Shown here in pieces: positions 15,558-24,244 of a stretch of 64,000 nt of DNA; position 1 is the first letter of the stretch; the number at the start of each line of letters is the position of its first letter. The DNA is from Profundicola sp048268105 (GTDB lineage Bacteria; Bacteroidota; Bacteroidia; Flavobacteriales; Weeksellaceae): the NCBI GenBank assembly GCA_048268105.1, contig JBLWWH010000001.1:62001-126000 (forward strand), in the 5' to 3' direction. The position numbers and the translations under genes are program-made. The notes beneath the pieces were generated by a model, which did not search any database, had not been told where the DNA came from, and saw only the letters and a program-made list of their open reading frames with translations.

Positions 15558-18398
15558 TTAGCCTACCAAATTCACAATTTTACCAGGAACGACTATCACC
15601 TTTTTAGGCGTTCTTCCATCTAATTGTTTAAGAGTACGCTCATCAGCCATAACAGCTTTCTCGATTTCTTCCTTGCTTAAATCTAAAGGCAATTCCATTG
15701 TAAAACGCATTTTACCATTAAAGGAAATAGGATATGCTTTGCTATCTTCTAATAAATACTTCTCCTCAAACTTAGGAAATTCAGCAAAAGAAATGCTTTC
15801 CGTATGACCTAATCTCGACCATAACTCTTCTGAAATATGTGGTGCAAAAGGCGATACTAAAATAGCTAAAGGTTCTAAAATCGCTCTTTTATTACACTTT
15901 AATTTTTGAAGATCGTTTACCGCAATCATAAAGGCAGAAATACTCGTATTAAATGAGAAACCTTCGATATCATCAGTAACTTTCTTAATCAAAGTATGTA
16001 ATACTTTGTACTCCTCCTTGGTTGCTTCTTCCTGCGAAACAGCAAATCCATCATTATCAAAGTATAACTTCCAAAGTTTTTTCAAGAAACCAAAAACACC
16101 ACTTAAGCCATTGGTATTCCATGGTTTATATTGCTCAATAGGACCTAAGAACATTTCATACATACGCAATGTATCTGCTCCGTATTCTTCGCAAATATCA
16201 TCTGGATTTACAACATTGAATTTAGATTTAGACATTTTTTCAACTTCACGAGAAACATAAAATTCTCCGTCAGATTCTGTATTAAATTCGGCATTCTTAT
16301 ACTCTGGTCTCCAATTTTTAAAAGCTTCAATATTTAAAGTATTCTTCGATTCATCTACAAAAGCAATATCTGCATGCAAAGCTTGATAATTATCTACATC
16401 AGCTTTATCCACTAAATGGTGAGAAACAAATTCGTTGGTTTCCTTATTTCTATAAACGAAAGCAGATTCCCCCAAAATCATTCCTTGGTTTATCAGCTTT
16501 TTGAAAGGCTCATCTACTTTAATTAAACCTACATCTTTCAAGAATTTGGTCCAAAAACGAGAGTATAATAAGTGACCCGTTGCATGTTCACTTCCACCGA
16601 TATATAAATCTACATTTTCCCAATAATCTAAGGCTTCTTTTGAAGCAAATTTATTTTCATTATTCGCATCCATATAACGGAACAAATACCAAGAACTACC
16701 CGCCCAACCTGGCATGGTGTTTAATTCTAAAGGAAAAACATTTTTATGGTCTATAAACTCATTTTTAACCACTTCTTGCTTAAATTCACTCCAAGCCCAA
16801 TCCGTAGCTCTACCTAATGGCGGCTCACCTGTTTCCGTTGGTAAATATTCATCTACTTCTGGCAATTGAAGAGGTAAACATTCGGTAGGAATAGGCGTAG
16901 GAATTCCATTTTTAAAATACATAGGAACTGGCTCTCCCCAATAGCGTTGACGGCTAAATACGGCATCACGCAGGCGATAATTAATCTGACCTAAACCTAA
17001 TTTTTTCTCTTCTAAAGCTTCAATCGATTTAGCCAAAGCTTCTTTAACAGTTAATCCATCTAAAAAATCAGAATTCTGAAGAACTACATCACCTTCTTTA
17101 TCTGTGTATGCATTCTCAGAAACGTCTGTATCCTTAAAAATATCTAAAATTTCCAATCCAAAATGTGAGGCAAAAGCATGATCGCGTTCGTCACCTGCTG
17201 GAACTGCCATTACAGCACCTGTTCCATAACTAGATAAAACATAATCGCCAATCCAAATTGGAATTGGTTTTCCTGTAAATGGATGAAGCGCATAAGCTCC
17301 GGTAAATTCTCCCGAAATACTCTTAACATCTGCCATTCTTTCGCGCTCACTACGCTTAGCTGTTTTTTGAATATAAGCATCAACTGCTTCTTTTTTATCA
17401 GCTGTAGTAATTTCTTGAACTAATGGATGCTCTGGAGCCAGCGTCATATAAGAAACCCCAAAAATCGTATCAGGACGTGTTGTAAATACTTTAATAGTAT
17501 CTTCTGAATTAGCAACTTTAAACTCAACTAAAGCTCCTTTACTTTTTCCAATCCAATTTTTCTGACTTTCTTTTAAAGCGTCTGCCCAATCTAATGCTTC
17601 TTCATTGTAGGTGATTCCGTTTAATAAACGCTCAGCGTAAGCCGTAATACGCATCATCCATTGCGTCATTTTTTTGCGTTCTACAGGATGTCCACCTCTT
17701 TCAGATACTCCATTTACTACTTCATCATTAGCTAAAACGGTTCCTAAGGCAGGACACCAATTCACCTCAGCCTCAGCTAAATAAGTCAATCGATAGTTTA
17801 ATAAAATATCTGATTTTTCTTTTTCTGTAAAATTATTCCACTCATCGAACCCGAAAGTTGTTTCTTGAGAAGTTTCGGCTTCAATATTTACGTTTCCTTC
17901 CATTTCAAAAACCTCAACTAACTCGTCGATTGGACATGCTTGATTAGATTTTTTGCAATAGTATGAGTTAAATAATTCAATAAAAATCCATTGAGTCCAT
18001 TTGTAGTAATCTGGATTAGAGGTTCTTACTTCTCTACTCCAATCAAATGAAAACCCTATTTTATCTAATTGTTCGCGATAGCGCTCAATATTTTCTTGGG
18101 TCGTAAGCGCAGGATGTTGTCCTGTTTGAATGGCATATTGTTCAGCTGGCAAACCAAAAGAATCATATCCCATCGGGTGCAATACGTTAAATCCTTGATG
18201 TCTTTTGTATCGTGCATATATATCAGACGCAATATAACCTAAAGGATGACCAACATGTAATCCCGCTCCAGATGGATAAGGGAACATATCTAAAACATAA
18301 TATTTAGGTTTATCTGAATTGTTTTCGGCTTTGAAAGTTTGATTTTCAGCCCAAAACTTTTGCCATTTTGACTCAATTTCGGATGGATGATATTGCAT
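15558..18398 (-). CDS. leuS: Leucine--tRNA ligase
   Basis: This 946-residue class I synthetase charges tRNA-Leu. The HIGH motif is PYPSGAGLHVGHPLGY (about 40-55). The CP1 editing domain spans roughly 225-425 and includes TTRPDTIFGVSYMTLAPEHP. KMSKS is at 721-725. It is longer than the roughly 860-residue E. coli enzyme because of two inserts. One lies near 145-205, includes SNQACPIDELVEVFE, and sits between HIGH and the editing domain. The other lies just before KMSKS (about 655-718). Inserts like these are known in Bacteroidota LeuRS. The C-terminal anticodon domain ends GKIVNLVG. The gene has its own promoter box at 18419. Confidence 0.97.
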   Translation of the reverse strand: MQYHPSEIESKWQKFWAENQTFKAENNSDKPKYYVLDMFPYPSGAGLHVGHPLGYIASDIYARYKRHQGFNVLHPMGYDSFGLPAEQYAIQTGQHPALTTQENIERYREQLDKIGFSFDWSREVRTSNPDYYKWTQWIFIELFNSYYCKKSNQACPIDELVEVFEMEGNVNIEAETSQETTFGFDEWNNFTEKEKSDILLNYRLTYLAEAEVNWCPALGTVLANDEVVNGVSERGGHPVERKKMTQWMMRITAYAERLLNGITYNEEALDWADALKESQKNWIGKSKGALVEFKVANSEDTIKVFTTRPDTIFGVSYMTLAPEHPLVQEITTADKKEAVDAYIQKTAKRSERERMADVKSISGEFTGAYALHPFTGKPIPIWIGDYVLSSYGTGAVMAVPAGDERDHAFASHFGLEILDIFKDTDVSENAYTDKEGDVVLQNSDFLDGLTVKEALAKSIEALEEKKLGLGQINYRLRDAVFSRQRYWGEPVPMYFKNGIPTPIPTECLPLQLPEVDEYLPTETGEPPLGRATDWAWSEFKQEVVKNEFIDHKNVFPLELNTMPGWAGSSWYLFRYMDANNENKFASKEALDYWENVDLYIGGSEHATGHLLYSRFWTKFLKDVGLIKVDEPFKKLINQGMILGESAFVYRNKETNEFVSHHLVDKADVDNYQALHADIAFVDESKNTLNIEAFKNWRPEYKNAEFNTESDGEFYVSREVEKMSKSKFNVVNPDDICEEYGADTLRMYEMFLGPIEQYKPWNTNGLSGVFGFLKKLWKLYFDNDGFAVSQEEATKEEYKVLHTLIKKVTDDIEGFSFNTSISAFMIAVNDLQKLKCNKRAILEPLAILVSPFAPHISEELWSRLGHTESISFAEFPKFEEKYLLEDSKAYPISFNGKMRFTMELPLDLSKEEIEKAVMADERTLKQLDGRTPKKVIVVPGKIVNLVG

Positions 18399-18418
18399 TG
18401 CTTAATTTTAAAGAATTG

Positions 18419-18426
18419 CAAATTTA
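18419..18426 (-). promoter_or_regulatory. -7 promoter box (TAAATTTG) of leuS
   Basis: On the minus strand TAAATTTG matches TAnnTTTG, 20 bases before the leuS ATG at 18398. Confidence 0.5.
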
Positions 18427-18494
18427 AGCAATTATATGGCGCTGTGAAAACCTTTATTTCCCCGTTTAAGCTTAAAAAAATTGAGATTTTTAAA

Positions 18495-19013
18495 TTATAA
18501 AGCCACTATGCTTTTAATGTGAATTCCAACAAAGCAATCATCTGCACAGCCATTTCTAACATAACCACAAGTTGATAGTAAGCCGCGATAATCCACTTGA
18601 AAATAAGTAGTGACATTACTTGATTCAACAAGCCACTCGTCTTCTGCTTTTTGATAAACCTCATCCATAGTAATGGCGGGCGCAGCTACATAAGACTCAT
18701 GCGTGTTAATTTCTCCTTCGTTTTCAGTCCACTCCAATTCATCTTCCGGAAGACCTTCTGTATCGCCTTCATAATTAAAATGTCTTTGTACGATTTCACC
18801 ATCTTGCACGCTGATTGTAGTCTCCCAAGAAAGATTGGACATACCCGTTCCCCCACTTACAACGTATTTATAAGAATTATTGGAATTGGCTTTAAAACTT
18901 AGCCATGCATTCTTACTATTCTGAAAATCATTTTGATAACTAAAGTCATCATCTGACATACATGAAGAATTAATTCCTAAAAATAGGATGAGTAATATCG
19001 AATAAAGTTTCAT
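18495..19013 (-). CDS. Hypothetical lipoprotein
   Basis: This 172-residue protein has a lipoprotein signal (MKLYSILLILFLGINSSCMS, Cys18). No family is recognised with confidence. The mature part contains NAWLSFKANSNNSYKYVVSG and a predicted beta-rich core. Four cysteines in the last third (STCGYVRNGCADDCF and flanks) could form disulfides in the periplasm or at the surface. The gaps to leuS (96 bases) and to the esterase gene (72 bases) suggest independent transcription. Confidence 0.65.
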   Translation of the reverse strand: MKLYSILLILFLGINSSCMSDDDFSYQNDFQNSKNAWLSFKANSNNSYKYVVSGGTGMSNLSWETTISVQDGEIVQRHFNYEGDTEGLPEDELEWTENEGEINTHESYVAAPAITMDEVYQKAEDEWLVESSNVTTYFQVDYRGLLSTCGYVRNGCADDCFVGIHIKSIVAL

Positions 19014-19085
19014 TTTTTTAATATTTACGATTTATACTTAGGACGCTATATTATATATACAGTTGCGTCAGATTTCATTTGTGTA

Positions 19086-19742
19086 TTACATCTTCTCTTT
19101 AATCCATGATAAAATATCGTAGAAGTTTTGTGGCACAACACCATGTCCACTTCTATATTCTTTATAAACATGTGGAATATTAAGATGTTTTAATAGTTTT
19201 TCACCATTTCTAGCCCAATCTACCGGAATCACGCCATCCTCGGTTCCGTGAGAAACAAAAAACTCTAAGTCATCAAAATTACTTTGCACCTTATCACCCA
19301 TAATGTCCGGCGCTGGATATCCACTCATACATATGACACGATGAATATTCTGTTGATCATGAAGCGTTAAAGCATAACTCAAAATAGATCCTTGACTAAA
19401 TCCACACAACCAAACCTCATCAGCATTCAAATCATGTTTTTCAATGACTTCTTGAATAAAAGATCTAATGCTTTGCATTGACTCATTGGCTTGGTCTACA
19501 TTGTTGAATTTCTGTGCATCCATAAAGTTGATGTCATACCAACCATATCCACCAAATTGAATTTGGCGCGGTGCACGAACCGATGCAATAAAAAATTCTT
19601 CTGGTAATTCAGGAGCAAAAGAGAATAAATCCGCTTCATTGCTTCCGTAACCATGCAGCAAAAGCAAAAGTCTTGGTTTTTCGTCTTTTTGTGGTTTTGC
19701 GGGTCTATACAAGTAGCTTAAAGATAAATCTGTTTGTAACAT
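19086..19742 (-). CDS. Alpha/beta hydrolase, carboxylesterase/phospholipase family
   Basis: This 218-residue cytoplasmic serine hydrolase resembles YpfH and related carboxylesterases. The fold begins LLLLLHGYGSNEADLFSFAP. The nucleophile elbow is CGFSQGS (Ser about 115). The acid is in HGTEDGVIP (Asp about 170) and the base in SGHGVVP (His about 200). The length is usual for the family. There is no signal peptide. The substrate is unknown; short-chain esters or lysophospholipids are the common choices. The prolyl oligopeptidase gene upstream on the same strand is separated by a terminator. Confidence 0.88.
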   Translation of the reverse strand: MLQTDLSLSYLYRPAKPQKDEKPRLLLLLHGYGSNEADLFSFAPELPEEFFIASVRAPRQIQFGGYGWYDINFMDAQKFNNVDQANESMQSIRSFIQEVIEKHDLNADEVWLCGFSQGSILSYALTLHDQQNIHRVICMSGYPAPDIMGDKVQSNFDDLEFFVSHGTEDGVIPVDWARNGEKLLKHLNIPHVYKEYRSGHGVVPQNFYDILSWIKEKM

Positions 19743-19761
19743 AAGATGGTAAATTGAATTG

Positions 19762-19797
19762 AAAAAATACAGAGTGTCGATAGGCTCAACACTCTGT
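19762..19797 (-). terminator. Terminator of the prolyl oligopeptidase gene
   Basis: ACAGAGTGT (19769-19777) and ACACTCTGT (19789-19797) form a perfect stem, followed on the minus strand by a T run. Confidence 0.8.
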
Positions 19798-19824
19798 AAT
19801 TATAATTTTAAATAAGTTTAGTTT

Positions 19825-21951
19825 TTATTTTAAGCTTGTAATACCCATTTCATATAGAGCAAAAGCTAATTTATCTGTGTTTTCCTCGATAATAAGCTCT
19901 GTTGGCTTACCAGCACCGTGTCCTGCTTTTGTTTCAATTCTGATTAAAGTAGGATTAGAACAAGCTTGTTTATCTTGTAACTCAGCCGCAAATTTATAAC
20001 TATGCGCTGGAACAACTCTATCATCATGGTCTCCTGTTGTTACCATTGTTGATGGATAACAAGTTCCTGCCTTTACATTATGCACTGGAGAATAAGATTT
20101 AATGTATTCAAACATTTCTTTGCTATCTTCTGCAGTTCCATAATCATAAGCCCAACCTGCTCCTGCTGTAAATGTGTGATATCTTAACATATCTAACACG
20201 CCTACTGCTGGCAAGGCAACCTTGAATAAATCAGGTCTCATGGTTTGAACAGCTCCAACTAATAAACCACCATTGGACCCTCCAGAGATAGCTGTGTACT
20301 GAGGTGAAGTGTATCCTTTTGATTGTAAATATTCCGCAGCTGCTATAAAGTCATTAAAAACATTTTTCTTGTTCATCTGTCTTCCGCCATCATGCCATTT
20401 CTTTCCATATTCTCCACCACCTCTCAAATTAGCTACGGCATATACTCCACCGTTTTCAAGCCAAGTTGCTGTAACCACACTGAATCCTGGCGTTAAACTG
20501 ATATTAAATCCTCCATATGCATATAAAATTGTTGGATTCTTACCGTTTAGATCAATTCCTTTTTTATGAGTAATCGTCATGGGAACTTTGATTCCGTCTT
20601 TAGAAGTATAGAAAACTTGTTTGCTTTCGTATTTTTCTGGTGAAAAATCGATTTGTGGCTTTTGGTAAAGTTTTGAATCTCCAGAAATTACGTCATACTT
20701 GAAGATCGTAGTAGGATAAATATAGTTTGAGAAACTATAGTATAATTCTTTCTCCTTCTTTTTACCACCGAATCCACCTACTGAACCTAAACCAGGTAAT
20801 GAAATCTCGCGAACTAAAGATCCGTCATATTTGTATTGTAAAACCTGATCGTTTACGTCTTTCATGTATTTAGCGAACAAGAATCCACCTGCAGTTCCTA
20901 CGCTTAAAACTTTATCAGTCTCAGGGATTACATCAACCCAATTTTCTGGTGATGGATTTTGAATTGTCGTTCTAACCAAACGATTATTAGGCGCGTTTAA
21001 GTTGGTTAATAAATAAATATTGTCACCATCTGTATCGATAACATTTGTGGTGGTATCGAAATTATCTAATATAACTGTGAAGTCCTTTTGGTTGTTTTTG
21101 AGATCTCTCATGTATAATTCGCTTCCGGTAGTTGATTCAGCTGCAGATACAATTAAATATCTTTGATCCTCAGAAACTCCTCCACTAACGTATCTTCTCG
21201 GCGTTTTCTCTCCTCCAAAAATCAATTTATCTGATGATTGCGCTGTGCCTAATTTATGATAATATAATTTATGTTGTGAAGTTTTTGCGGAAAGCTCACT
21301 CGCTCCTTTTGGTTTATCATAAGAAGAATAGAAGAAGCCTTCATTTTCTTTCCAAGAAATTCCACTGAACTTAACATCCACCAACGTATCTTCTACTTGC
21401 CTTTTGGTGTTGGTGTTGATAATGATGATTTTTCTCCAGTCAGAGCCTCCTTCTGAGATAGCGTATCCAGCAAGACTTCCATCTTTTGTAAAACTTAAAC
21501 CTGCTAAAGAAGTGGTCCCATCTTTAGAGAACTTATTAGGGTCTAAGAAAACCTCTGGCTCTTCATTTTCCTTTTTTCTATACAAAACAGAGTGCTGTTG
21601 TAGACCGTCGTTTTTATAAAAATACGTCCAACCTCCTTCTTTAAAAGGTGAACCTATTTTCTCGTAATTCCACAGATCCGTCATTTCCTGCTTAATCTTA
21701 TATCTAAATGGAATTTGTGCTAAATAAGCGTTCGTAACTTCATTTTGAGATTTAACCCAAGCCTTGGTATCCTCTGCTAAATCGTCTTCTAACCAACGAT
21801 AAGGATCTTGTACTGTTGTTCCAAAGTGCGTATAGGCTACGTTTCCTTTTTTAGTTTCTGGATATTTCAAACTTGTGTCTTTTGGGGCAGGTTGTTGGGT
21901 AGAGCAAGCCATAAACGTGAATGCCAAACCAGCAATTACTGTTTTTTTCAT
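19825..21951 (-). CDS. Prolyl oligopeptidase family serine peptidase (S9A), lipoprotein
   Basis: This 708-residue peptidase cleaves short peptides after proline. The N-terminus has a lipobox (AFTFMACST, Cys16), so the enzyme is probably anchored in the envelope. The start PETKKGNVAYTHFGTTVQDP and PYRWLEDD is typical of S9A. A seven-bladed propeller occupies roughly 80-435. The catalytic domain carries GGSNGGLL (Ser about 557), the Asp in GDHDDRVVP (about 642) and the His in AGHGAGK (about 678). The gene has its own terminator. Confidence 0.94.
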   Translation of the reverse strand: MKKTVIAGLAFTFMACSTQQPAPKDTSLKYPETKKGNVAYTHFGTTVQDPYRWLEDDLAEDTKAWVKSQNEVTNAYLAQIPFRYKIKQEMTDLWNYEKIGSPFKEGGWTYFYKNDGLQQHSVLYRKKENEEPEVFLDPNKFSKDGTTSLAGLSFTKDGSLAGYAISEGGSDWRKIIIINTNTKRQVEDTLVDVKFSGISWKENEGFFYSSYDKPKGASELSAKTSQHKLYYHKLGTAQSSDKLIFGGEKTPRRYVSGGVSEDQRYLIVSAAESTTGSELYMRDLKNNQKDFTVILDNFDTTTNVIDTDGDNIYLLTNLNAPNNRLVRTTIQNPSPENWVDVIPETDKVLSVGTAGGFLFAKYMKDVNDQVLQYKYDGSLVREISLPGLGSVGGFGGKKKEKELYYSFSNYIYPTTIFKYDVISGDSKLYQKPQIDFSPEKYESKQVFYTSKDGIKVPMTITHKKGIDLNGKNPTILYAYGGFNISLTPGFSVVTATWLENGGVYAVANLRGGGEYGKKWHDGGRQMNKKNVFNDFIAAAEYLQSKGYTSPQYTAISGGSNGGLLVGAVQTMRPDLFKVALPAVGVLDMLRYHTFTAGAGWAYDYGTAEDSKEMFEYIKSYSPVHNVKAGTCYPSTMVTTGDHDDRVVPAHSYKFAAELQDKQACSNPTLIRIETKAGHGAGKPTELIIEENTDKLAFALYEMGITSLK

Positions 21952-22085
21952 GTATTAAAAATTAGAAATGTGAAGATACAAAATACTTGTTGTTTTTAAC
22001 TTTATAAGCTTCTACATGCATCTTATAATTTTGTTAAAAGGCATTTAAAAGATATAAATTATATATGCTGTAAACAATTGTACAA

Positions 22086-22121
22086 TAAAAAACCTGATAG
22101 CGAATTTATCTACTATCAGGT
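22086..22121 (-). terminator. Terminator of the superoxide dismutase gene
   Basis: ACCTGATAG (22092-22100) pairs with CTATCAGGT (22113-22121). On the minus strand the stem is followed by a T-rich run. Confidence 0.8.
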
Positions 22122-22147
22122 ATTAAATGTTAGAATTTAAATTCTAA

Positions 22148-22753
22148 TTATTTCTTATCAGCAAAGTTTTTAGCAACTTGCTCCCAATTAACTACATTCC
22201 AGAATGCCTCAACATAGTCAGGTCTTCTGTTTTGGTAGTTTAAGTAGTAAGCATGCTCCCAAACGTCTAATCCTAAGATAGGAGTTCCTCCACAGCCTAC
22301 ACCTGGCATTAGAGAGTTATCTTGGTTTGGAGTTCCACAAATATCTAAAGATCCGTCTTCTTTAACACATAGCCAAGCCCATCCTGAACCGAATTGAGTT
22401 TTAGCTGCATTCGAAAATTTCTCTTTGAAAGAATCAAATGAACCGAAAGCTTTATCAATAGCTTCTGCTAATTCACCTGAGGGTTTTCCTCCACCATTTG
22501 GACTTAAAATTTCCCAAAATAATGAGTGATTGTAGAATCCACCACCATTGTTACGAACTGCTTTGTTATCAAATCCTTTAACTAAGATTTCTTCGATAGG
22601 AAGACCCTCTAAGTCAGTTCCTTCGATAGCAGCGTTCAATTTGCTGGTATAACCTGCATGATGCTTGCTATGGTGAATTTCCATAGTTTTCGCGTCAATA
22701 TGTGGTTCTAATGCGTCGTATGCATAAGGTAATTCAGGTAATTTAAATGCCAT
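22148..22753 (-). CDS. Superoxide dismutase, Fe/Mn type
   Basis: This 201-residue enzyme dismutates superoxide. I chose the ATG at 22753 (MAFKLPELPYAYDALEPHID), because a longer reading from 22804 adds a segment (MLIYNLYLRLTIKNKI) not found in the family. Ligand regions are MEIHHSKHHAGY (first His), NHSLFWEIL (second His) and DVWEHAYYLNYQNRRPDY (Asp and last His). The segment KTQFGSGWAWL is also conserved. Iron versus manganese preference cannot be decided by eye. It is cytoplasmic and monocistronic, with a terminator after it. Confidence 0.95.
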   Translation of the reverse strand: MAFKLPELPYAYDALEPHIDAKTMEIHHSKHHAGYTSKLNAAIEGTDLEGLPIEEILVKGFDNKAVRNNGGGFYNHSLFWEILSPNGGGKPSGELAEAIDKAFGSFDSFKEKFSNAAKTQFGSGWAWLCVKEDGSLDICGTPNQDNSLMPGVGCGGTPILGLDVWEHAYYLNYQNRRPDYVEAFWNVVNWEQVAKNFADKK

Positions 22754-22994
22754 AATAATTTTGTTTTTAATTGTTAATCGTAAATATAAGTTATAAATCA
22801 ACATCAGTCAATTAATTAAACTTAATAAAAACGATGTCATTATAACCTATATCAATAGCTGCAAAATTTCTGCCAAGAAAGCCGTTTTAAATGATTTAGC
22901 AATACTTTAACCCAATACATAAATTAGGTTTATCAATACGCTGTTTTTGAAAATTTCTTATCTTTAAGTTTATTAACCGCACAGCTCAAATCCT

Positions 22995-23711
22995 ATGTTA
23001 CATACCATCAATCCATACAAGGTTTTATTCTTAGACATTGAAACTGTTCCATTGGCAGAGAATTGGGAAGATATTTCGCCAGAGCTACAAGATTTGTGGT
23101 CGCATAAAACAGAGTACCGACGAGATAAGGATCAAATTGGCACAAGGGAGTTTTATGAAACCAATGCTGGAATTTGGGCAGAATTTGGAAAAGTGGTTTG
23201 TATTTCTGTAGGTTATATTACGAAACACGACAAGATTAGATTAAAATCGTTTTATGGTCACGATGAAAGAAAGATTCTAGAAGACTTTGCTACCTTGCTA
23301 AACAATCACTTTTATTCTTCGCAATCCTTATTATGTGCTCACAACGGAAAAGAGTTTGATTTTCCTTTTTTAGCAAGAAGAATGTTAGTTTTACAAATTG
23401 AATTACCTAATCTTCTTAATCTATTTGGAAAAAAGCCTTGGGAAGTTCCACATTTGGACACCATGGAACTATGGAAATTTGGTGATTATAAGCATTATAC
23501 TTCTTTAGCAGTACTTGCCAACATTCTAGGAATTCAAACGCCTAAAGATGATATTGACGGTAGCAAGGTGGCTGAAGTATATTACAAGGAAAACAACTTG
23601 GAGCGTATAAAAGATTATTGCGAAAAAGACGTCTTGACCGTAGCACAAGTTTTTAGAAAAATGCGCTATGAGTCTTTACTAGAAAAAGATACAAACACGG
23701 ATGAATATTGA
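22995..23711 (+). CDS. 3'-5' exonuclease, DnaQ-like/PolB-related
   Basis: This 238-residue protein belongs to the RNase H-like exonuclease group called 'predicted 3'-5' exonuclease related to PolB'. The acidic catalytic residues are in LFLDIETVPLA (ExoI, Asp and Glu), HNGKEFDFPFLARR (ExoII) and the late YCEKDVLTVAQVF (ExoIII, Asp). It probably trims DNA or RNA 3' ends. Its last 11 bases overlap the next gene, so the two are translationally linked. A TATCTTTA box lies about 30 bases before the start. Confidence 0.87.
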   Translation: MLHTINPYKVLFLDIETVPLAENWEDISPELQDLWSHKTEYRRDKDQIGTREFYETNAGIWAEFGKVVCISVGYITKHDKIRLKSFYGHDERKILEDFATLLNNHFYSSQSLLCAHNGKEFDFPFLARRMLVLQIELPNLLNLFGKKPWEVPHLDTMELWKFGDYKHYTSLAVLANILGIQTPKDDIDGSKVAEVYYKENNLERIKDYCEKDVLTVAQVFRKMRYESLLEKDTNTDEY

Positions 23712-24189
23712 AAAATATCACGAGTTAGCACAGGCTAAACAATCACAACACCGACAATTCTTAGCATGGCTAAAAAAGAAAAAACCAAAAGATTTAGATG
23801 TTGTAGCCAGAGAAACGCATGATGAAGTTTTTGAAGAAATCGATTGCTTGACTTGCGCTAACTGCTGTAAGACCACAGGACCACTTTTCACTGAAAGAGA
23901 CATTGAGCGAATAGCCTCCCATTTAAAACTTTCTCCGGGAAAATTTATAGATCAATATTTGCACAGGGATGATGAAGGTGATTGGGTTTTGCAATCTGTG
24001 CCTTGTACGTTTTTAGGACATGATAACTATTGCTTAATTTATGATGTAAGACCAAAAGCCTGTGCGGAATTTCCTCATACTGATAGAAGAAAGTTTTATC
24101 AAATAAATAATCTTACCATCAAAAATACCTTGATTTGCCCAGCTGCTTATGAAGTAGTTGAAAGGATGAAAACATTGTATAATAAATAA
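23701..24189 (+). CDS. YkgJ-family cysteine cluster protein
   Basis: This 162-residue protein has the CxxCxxCC pattern (CLTCANCC, about 41-48) plus later cysteines in VPCTFLGHDNYCLIYDVRP and KACAEFPH. The family is thought to bind zinc or an iron-sulfur cluster; its function is not settled. The start overlaps the exonuclease gene by 11 bases in another frame, suggesting a joint role or at least coupled expression. Confidence 0.87.
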   Translation: MNIEKYHELAQAKQSQHRQFLAWLKKKKPKDLDVVARETHDEVFEEIDCLTCANCCKTTGPLFTERDIERIASHLKLSPGKFIDQYLHRDDEGDWVLQSVPCTFLGHDNYCLIYDVRPKACAEFPHTDRRKFYQINNLTIKNTLICPAAYEVVERMKTLYNK

Positions 24190-24244
24190 TTATAAACCAA
24201 GAATTTGTTCATGTCCCATACATTTAAATTGTTACTAATAATAT

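Noticed and set aside
22754..22804. Upstream extension of the superoxide dismutase gene
   Set aside because: The extra residues do not resemble a signal peptide or any family member, while MAFKLPELPYAYDALE is the normal start.
23718..23903. Minus-strand frame opposite the cysteine-cluster gene
   Set aside because: It is antisense to a gene with a clear CxxCxxCC signature and has no start signals.
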